A DNA stretch of 10,485 nucleotides from an uncultured Lachnospiraceae bacterium (lineage in GTDB: Bacteria > Bacillota_A > Clostridia > Lachnospirales > Lachnospiraceae), in NCBI GenBank assembly GCA_902766415.1, contig CACXDR010000157.1, positions 1-10,485 of the forward strand. Reading direction: 5' to 3'. Shown piece after piece: positions 6,884-10,485 of the stretch. The translations under genes and the position numbers were made by a program. Each line of letters starts with the position of its first letter. Position 1 is the stretch's first letter. The notes beneath the pieces are model-generated. The model was given only the letters and a program-made list of their open reading frames with translations. It did no database searches and was not told the origin of the DNA.

Positions 6884-6892
6884 ATTATAGCA
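6884..6892 (-). promoter_or_regulatory. Extended -10 promoter for the acetyltransferase gene
   Basis: On the minus strand the sequence is TGCTATAAT, a perfect TATAAT preceded by the TGn extension. No good -35 box is seen 16-18 bases upstream, which extended -10 promoters can do without. Transcription would start near 6877, giving a leader of only about 15 bases that begins right before the G-rich ribosome-binding site. It is the only strong sigma-70/SigA-type promoter I see between genes. Confidence 0.65.
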
Positions 6893-6917
6893 CAGACCCT
6901 CCGGGGATTCTCCTGAA

Positions 6918-8501
6918 TCAGAGGACCGGCCTTTCCGCGTCGATCCTTTTCTGGATGCAGCTGCCGGTCGGGCTCGTGCACAGGCCGCCGCCGCAGGTGC
7001 AGCGGAGCTCGCCCGGCAGCATCTCCCCGACCTTGCCCATGGTGATGATGGTCTCATCCAGCGGGATCACCGGATCGAAGCCGAGAAGGACCATGTTCGC
7101 GCTCATGACCGCGTTGGAGACCGCCGACACGTTCCTGCTGATGCAGGGGATCTCCGTCAGGCCGGCGACCGGGTCGCAGATCAGGCCCAGCATGTTCTGG
7201 AGCGCGAGTGAGGCGCTGGCAAAGCACTCCGCCACGGTGCCGCCGAGCAGCGCGGCAGCCCCTGCCGCCGCCATGGCGCTCGCGGACCCGTTCTCTGCCT
7301 GGCAGGCGCCGACCTCGCCGCCGAAGGTCGCCTGGTTCGCGATAAAGACGCCCACCAGGCCCGCCGCGAGGAGCGCGCTGCGGAGCTCCTCCTCAGAGGC
7401 CCCCGTGGCGTCCGCCAGCGTGACCACGCCGGCCGGGACGACGCCGCTGGAGCCCGCCGTCGGGGACGCGACGATGATATTGTGCGCGCAGCTGTTCTCC
7501 ATGACCGCGACCGCCGCCATCATCGCCTTCCCGAGAAGGCCCGTGTCAAAGGTCTTCGCCTTACCGAGCTTTTTCTGCATCTTTCTCGCGGAGTACGGAA
7601 GGAAGCCGTACATTTTCGTCGTGTCCGGGTCCGGCGCCTCCGTCGACCTGCGCATCGCGCTTATGACCTTGTCGGTCAGCCGGCGGATCTCCTCCTTGTC
7701 GACGACGCCCAGGGCGGACTCGTAGGCGGCAGCCAGGTCCGCGATCGCCATATCATGCTTTTCCGCATATTCCAGGGCCTCCGCCGCGTTGAAAAACGGC
7801 ATGCTGCTCCCCGCGCGGCGGACCACCGGCATGACCGGCCTCGCGTACCGGAGATAATCCACACCGCTCTCCGCGCGCAGGGCCTCGAGCCACTCCGTCT
7901 CCTGTCCCGGCGCAAACCGCACCGTATAAAGACGCCCGGCCCCCTCCCGGTCCTCATGCGTGTATTCCGCCTGATGCGCGGCAAGAAGCTTTTCCGTCTC
8001 CCGCGCGGCGTCCTCCGAGACGCAGCGCACGAAGGCCTGCGTGGAGCCTCCGTCTATCATGACACGGAAGCCGTCCATCCTGGTGATCTCAAACATCCCG
8101 CCGCCGATCGAATAGGTGAGCAGGGACATCCCGACGCTGCCGTCCTCGTTGTAGACGCAGATCTCCGCCTCGTTCGGATGATGGAAGCCGAGGTCCTTCT
8201 TCCGGAAACGGATAGTCCGGCCCATTTCCCGGGCCAGCTCCACCGAATCCTTCAGCCGCGGGTCGTCCGTATCCCATCCGAGCAGACCCCCGGTAAAGCC
8301 GAAGTTCGAGCCCTGGCCGATGTAGGTGCTGGGGTAGGAGCCCTTCTCCTCAAAGAATACGTCCGCGCGGAGGATGTCCCTCCCCCACAGTCCGGACGCC
8401 GTTTTCCCGATCCTGCCGCAGCCGGCGGAATGGGAGCTGGACGGGCCGGTCATGACCGGGCCAAGCGCGTCATTGAAAATACTGCAATACTTTCTTTCCA
8501 T
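6918..8501 (-). CDS. Iron-sulfur-dependent L-serine ammonia-lyase (serine dehydratase), fused beta-alpha form
   Basis: This 527-residue cytoplasmic enzyme should convert L-serine to pyruvate and ammonia through 2-aminoacrylate. Residues about 1-235 match the beta chain (GPSSSHS at 19-25, GQGSNFGFTGG, HHPNEAE). Residues about 235-527 match the alpha chain (SPTAGSSGVVPAG, GACQAENGSASAMAAAG, NMLGLICDPVAGLTEIPC). Cys400, Cys442 and Cys453 match the family's [4Fe-4S] ligands. In Bacillus subtilis the alpha and beta chains are separate proteins, and the alpha part here looks more like that type than Escherichia coli SdaA, yet the two are fused. The C-terminal tail is unusual, with four cysteines in 15 residues (501-515). 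No clear ACT domain is seen. The ATG at 8501 has GAGGAGG at six bases; an in-frame GTG at 8522 is less likely. Another hydroxy amino acid could be the real substrate. Confidence 0.9.
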   Translation of the reverse strand: MERKYCSIFNDALGPVMTGPSSSHSAGCGRIGKTASGLWGRDILRADVFFEEKGSYPSTYIGQGSNFGFTGGLLGWDTDDPRLKDSVELAREMGRTIRFRKKDLGFHHPNEAEICVYNEDGSVGMSLLTYSIGGGMFEITRMDGFRVMIDGGSTQAFVRCVSEDAARETEKLLAAHQAEYTHEDREGAGRLYTVRFAPGQETEWLEALRAESGVDYLRYARPVMPVVRRAGSSMPFFNAAEALEYAEKHDMAIADLAAAYESALGVVDKEEIRRLTDKVISAMRRSTEAPDPDTTKMYGFLPYSARKMQKKLGKAKTFDTGLLGKAMMAAVAVMENSCAHNIIVASPTAGSSGVVPAGVVTLADATGASEEELRSALLAAGLVGVFIANQATFGGEVGACQAENGSASAMAAAGAAALLGGTVAECFASASLALQNMLGLICDPVAGLTEIPCISRNVSAVSNAVMSANMVLLGFDPVIPLDETIITMGKVGEMLPGELRCTCGGGLCTSPTGSCIQKRIDAERPVL

Positions 8502-8507
8502 CGTCTT

Positions 8508-8514
8508 CCTCCTC
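8508..8514 (-). promoter_or_regulatory. Ribosome-binding site that fixes the dehydratase start
   Basis: GAGGAGG lies six bases before the ATG at 8501. The alternative in-frame GTG at 8522 lies upstream of this site and has no purine-rich element of its own. Confidence 0.8.
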
Positions 8515-8530
8515 ACTGACACCTTGTTAT

Positions 8531-8561
8531 GAAAAGCTCCGGGACAGGACCGCCCCGGAGC
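8531..8561 (-). terminator. Hairpin with short T run between the ridA-like and dehydratase genes
   Basis: On the minus strand GCTCCGGG (8561-8554) pairs perfectly with CCCGGAGC (8543-8536) across a ten-base loop and is followed directly by TTTT. It begins nine bases after the ridA-like stop codon. The stem is strong but the T run short, so partial termination is likely, with readthrough into the dehydratase gene. I see no promoter in the 30 bases left before that gene. Confidence 0.6.
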
Positions 8562-8569
8562 AAACAGGC

Positions 8570-8950
8570 TTATTTACCAACGATAAAAGCGATCTCCACC
8601 AGATATCTGTCATCCACCGGAGGCGCTATGACCACGTACCTCGTCGGGGCAATATTGTGCTCCCCGCCGAAATATTTCCTGTACGCGGCGTTCATTCCCG
8701 CAAAATCCTCCTTCTTCGCGAGGAAGACCCTGGCCTGCAGGACGTTGTCCAGGGAATATCCTGCCGAATCGATGATCCGCTTCGCGTTCAGGATCGCGTT
8801 TTCGGTCTGTGCCCCGATATCCTCCGGGACCGAGCCGTCTTCCGCGTCGCCGACCTGACCCGCCACGAACAGGATGTCTCCGTACTCGATTCCCGGAGAA
8901 TAGGGAAGGGACGGGCTGATGCCGCCTGTGTGCTGGATCTTTTTACTCAT
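8570..8950 (-). CDS. RidA-family (YjgF/YER057c/UK114) enamine/imine deaminase
   Basis: A 126-residue cytoplasmic protein of the usual family length; the family forms trimers. RidA hydrolyses reactive enamines and imines such as 2-aminoacrylate to ketoacids and ammonia. Conserved positions are present: Tyr17 in the N-terminal PYSPG, the strand FVAGQVG (28-34), Arg104 in APTRYVV (counterpart of the catalytic Arg105 of E. coli RidA), and Glu119 in YLVEIAF. Keeping the arginine argues for real deaminase activity. AAAGGAGG lies six bases before the ATG and touches the stop codon of the aconitase X small-subunit gene 14 bases upstream, so the two are co-transcribed. Its place beside two dehydratases whose products are enamines fits a role in clearing or processing those products. 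Confidence 0.93.
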   Translation of the reverse strand: MSKKIQHTGGISPSLPYSPGIEYGDILFVAGQVGDAEDGSVPEDIGAQTENAILNAKRIIDSAGYSLDNVLQARVFLAKKEDFAGMNAAYRKYFGGEHNIAPTRYVVIAPPVDDRYLVEIAFIVGK

Positions 8951-8964
8951 TGGGTGCCTCCTTT

Positions 8965-9393
8965 TCAGTCTTCCCTGATAATGGTCACCGTTCCGTCGTT
9001 TCCGTTTACGATCAGGCGGTCCCCGTCCTTGATATAGTCAAAGATATTGACGTCGTCCGGGAAATCCGCCACCATCGGCACGCCCGTCAGCGTGCCGGCC
9101 ACGCCGACCTTGGAGTCCGCGTACTGCACGACCCAGCCGAGCGGCTTTATGCCTGACAGGGCGAGCGGGCCCTGGAACAGGCCGGCCCAGCCGCAGGAGC
9201 CCTTGCTGGACGGGATCACAAGGATCTTTCCGCCGAAGGACTCGCCTTCGTGGACATGGCCCTTTTCAATGATATTGCCGGTCTTTGCCTCTACGCCGGC
9301 CCAGCCCTGGATACTCGTCGGGCACACCATCGCGCGGCCCTCCGCGATCCCCTTGAAGGCAGGACGGCCCTTGATCACAGTCGTTTTTTCCAT
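8965..9393 (-). CDS. Aconitase X small subunit (DUF126 swivel domain)
   Basis: A 142-residue protein matching the aconitase X swivel domain. In two-subunit forms of this dehydratase it packs on the large subunit and completes the active site. Visible landmarks are KGRPAFKGIAEGRAMV near the N-terminus and the conserved turn PSSKGSCGW (61-69), the counterpart of the glycine/serine-rich loop in aconitase swivel domains. IIEKGHVHEGESFGGKILVI (41-60) and the closing GDRLIVNGNDGTVTI are also typical. The start at 9393 is one base past the stop of the large-subunit gene and follows GGGGGG at six bases. In-frame codons further upstream lie inside the large-subunit gene and give unrelated arginine-rich sequence. 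In bacteria the complex is known as cis-3-hydroxy-L-proline dehydratase; in archaea a related pair is phosphomevalonate dehydratase. Confidence 0.92.
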   Translation of the reverse strand: MEKTTVIKGRPAFKGIAEGRAMVCPTSIQGWAGVEAKTGNIIEKGHVHEGESFGGKILVIPSSKGSCGWAGLFQGPLALSGIKPLGWVVQYADSKVGVAGTLTGVPMVADFPDDVNIFDYIKDGDRLIVNGNDGTVTIIRED

Positions 9394-9394
9394 A

Positions 9395-10485
9395 TCATGC
9401 CCCCCAGATGCCGGAGACCGCGGCGTCGACGCACTGCTCCATCGTGCCGTAGTACATCCTGCTGCCCTTATCAAGCCAGGATCGGTTGTAATGCGCCTGC
9501 TTGGCCGCATCGGCCGCCATGCCGGTCACGCCGCGGTAGCAGTTTGGTCCCTGCACCAGCGGGCATCCGTTCGTCCCGACCGTCGCGCCGGCGTCCTCGA
9601 TGATCTTCAGATACCCGGACAGCCTTGCAGCCTCCCTGATGGAGGAGCTGGTCCAGAAGATCAGGCGGACGCCCTCCCTGACCTTTTTGCCCCGGATATA
9701 GTTCGCGGCGTCGCGGAGCTCCTGCAGTGAGTAGTGCGGGCACCCGACCGTGACCAGCTGGACCGGTCCGCTGCCTTCGTCGCAGAGGCATCTCACCGCA
9801 TCGTCGTAATCCTCCTGGGTGATGCGGAGGACCGGATATTCTGTCTTCCCGCCGAGTGCCTGCTCCTTTGTCACCGCCTCCGGCGTGATCCCCTCAATGT
9901 GGCAGATCTCAAGGCCGGAGGTGACCGCGATCGCGGAGAACATCCGCTTCAGGCGGATCACGTCCACATTATGGAAGTCTCCCGTCAGCACTGGGACGTC
10001 GTTGTTGTGCCGGATCAGCAGCTTCCCGAGCGCGTAGCCCGCGATGTCCCAGTCCCTCGGCGTTTCGAGCCTGCACTCCATCCGGACCTCCATCTTCGCG
10101 AGGCGGTTTTCCGGGATGTGCATACCGCACTTCGGGCCGCGCCCCGTGATGGCCGCCCAGCCGCAGGCCGCGACGCCGTTCGCGTTGCCGGCCGCAGCGA
10201 AGACGGAGTTGGAGAACAGCACGTTGCTGGACTCCGTCGTCATGAAGGTCTCGCCGCGGGTCAGGATCCACCCGTTCAGGTACGGCGCGCAGGAGCCCAC
10301 GATGCTGACGCCGCCCTCAGCGTAGCGCAGCTCGCGTTTCCTGTTCTTCTCGTAAAGCTCCCGGCTGTTGTACATCGGCGCCGGGTCGAAGTGGTCGACC
10401 GCCCCGCCGTCCGACTGGACGTAAACGCCGGGATCCACGCCCTCATAGCCGACCTTTTCATCCGTCCAGAGGAATATCGTCCGGA
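9395..10485 (-). CDS. Aconitase X large (catalytic) subunit, N-terminus cut by window edge
   Basis: 362 residues are visible and the frame is open to the right edge, where the sequence reads TIFLWTDEKVGYEG before the in-frame GTG at 10438. That GTG is not a credible start, since the family runs to about 400 residues and roughly 50-70 are missing. The match is to the aconitase X catalytic domain (formerly DUF521): GSCAPYLNG (63-71), ESSNVLFSNSV (84-94), AAITGRGPKCGMHIPENR, VGCPHYS (246-252) and TNGCPLVQG (304-312). Cys65, Cys248 and Cys307 lie where the family places its iron-sulfur ligands. The enzyme dehydrates a hydroxy acid; cis-3-hydroxy-L-proline to delta1-pyrroline-2-carboxylate is the best-known bacterial reaction. 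It is followed after one base by the small-subunit gene. The exact substrate is inferred only. Confidence 0.92.
   Translation of the reverse strand, partial: RTIFLWTDEKVGYEGVDPGVYVQSDGGAVDHFDPAPMYNSRELYEKNRKRELRYAEGGVSIVGSCAPYLNGWILTRGETFMTTESSNVLFSNSVFAAAGNANGVAACGWAAITGRGPKCGMHIPENRLAKMEVRMECRLETPRDWDIAGYALGKLLIRHNNDVPVLTGDFHNVDVIRLKRMFSAIAVTSGLEICHIEGITPEAVTKEQALGGKTEYPVLRITQEDYDDAVRCLCDEGSGPVQLVTVGCPHYSLQELRDAANYIRGKKVREGVRLIFWTSSSIREAARLSGYLKIIEDAGATVGTNGCPLVQGPNCYRGVTGMAADAAKQAHYNRSWLDKGSRMYYGTMEQCVDAAVSGIWGA

Noticed and set aside
7482..8519. Plus-strand open frame of 345 codons opposite the serine dehydratase
   Set aside because: Antisense to a gene with clear family motifs, and the product is Arg/His-rich without a domain.
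8502..8522. GTG start for the serine dehydratase at 8522
   Set aside because: The strong GAGGAGG lies between this codon and the ATG at 8501, so it can serve only the latter.
9394..9510. Longer aconitase X small subunit starting at 9510
   Set aside because: The extra residues are arginine-rich and encoded inside the large-subunit gene in another frame; the family homology begins at 9393.
1..10485. Mobile element, prophage, CRISPR or toxin-antitoxin content
   Set aside because: No transposase, integrase, regularly spaced repeat or small paired genes were seen; all genes point one way and have similar base composition.

Overview
The window is GC-rich, about 60% G+C by eye. It reads like a chromosomal piece of an anaerobic, high-GC member of the Firmicutes, most likely a clostridial or Lachnospiraceae-type bacterium. 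This rests on strong Shine-Dalgarno sequences (AAGGAGG, AAGGGAGG), an oxygen-sensitive iron-sulfur serine dehydratase of the Bacillus/Clostridium type, a two-subunit aconitase X, and a lipoprotein with a Gram-positive-style signal peptide. The taxonomy is inference. All nine genes lie on the minus strand, so transcription runs from high to low coordinates. The first gene in that order is cut by the right edge and the last by the left edge.

Right part (6918-10485): the large (partial) and small subunits of aconitase X, a RidA-type enamine/imine deaminase, and a fused beta-alpha iron-sulfur L-serine dehydratase-like enzyme. The first three are packed with gaps of 1 and 14 bases and are surely one operon. 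A GC hairpin with a short T run lies between ridA and the dehydratase. Bacterial aconitase X is known as a cis-3-hydroxy-L-proline dehydratase, RidA removes reactive enamines and imines, and serine dehydratases release 2-aminoacrylate. Together they suggest a route that breaks down hydroxylated amino acids by dehydration. This is the most interesting region.

Middle part (5380-6862): a GNAT acetyltransferase with its own extended -10 promoter, and a metallo-beta-lactamase-fold hydrolase with a complete metal-ligand set and a winged-helix-like tail. A perfect 22-base dyad lies at the 3' end of the hydrolase gene.

Left part (1-5306): a large lipoprotein of unknown function with an Ala/Gly-rich linker, two possible beta-barrel modules and a propeller-like C-terminal half. 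It overlaps by 4 bases an alpha/beta hydrolase gene, so the two are probably translationally coupled. A GH13 alpha-glucosidase, partial at its C-terminus, follows after a 159-base gap. It carries an unusual Ala/Gly/Ser-rich insertion inside the catalytic domain.

No gene-free stretch reaches 300 bases; the longest is 1810-1968. I saw no tRNA, rRNA, CRISPR array, insertion sequence or phage gene.
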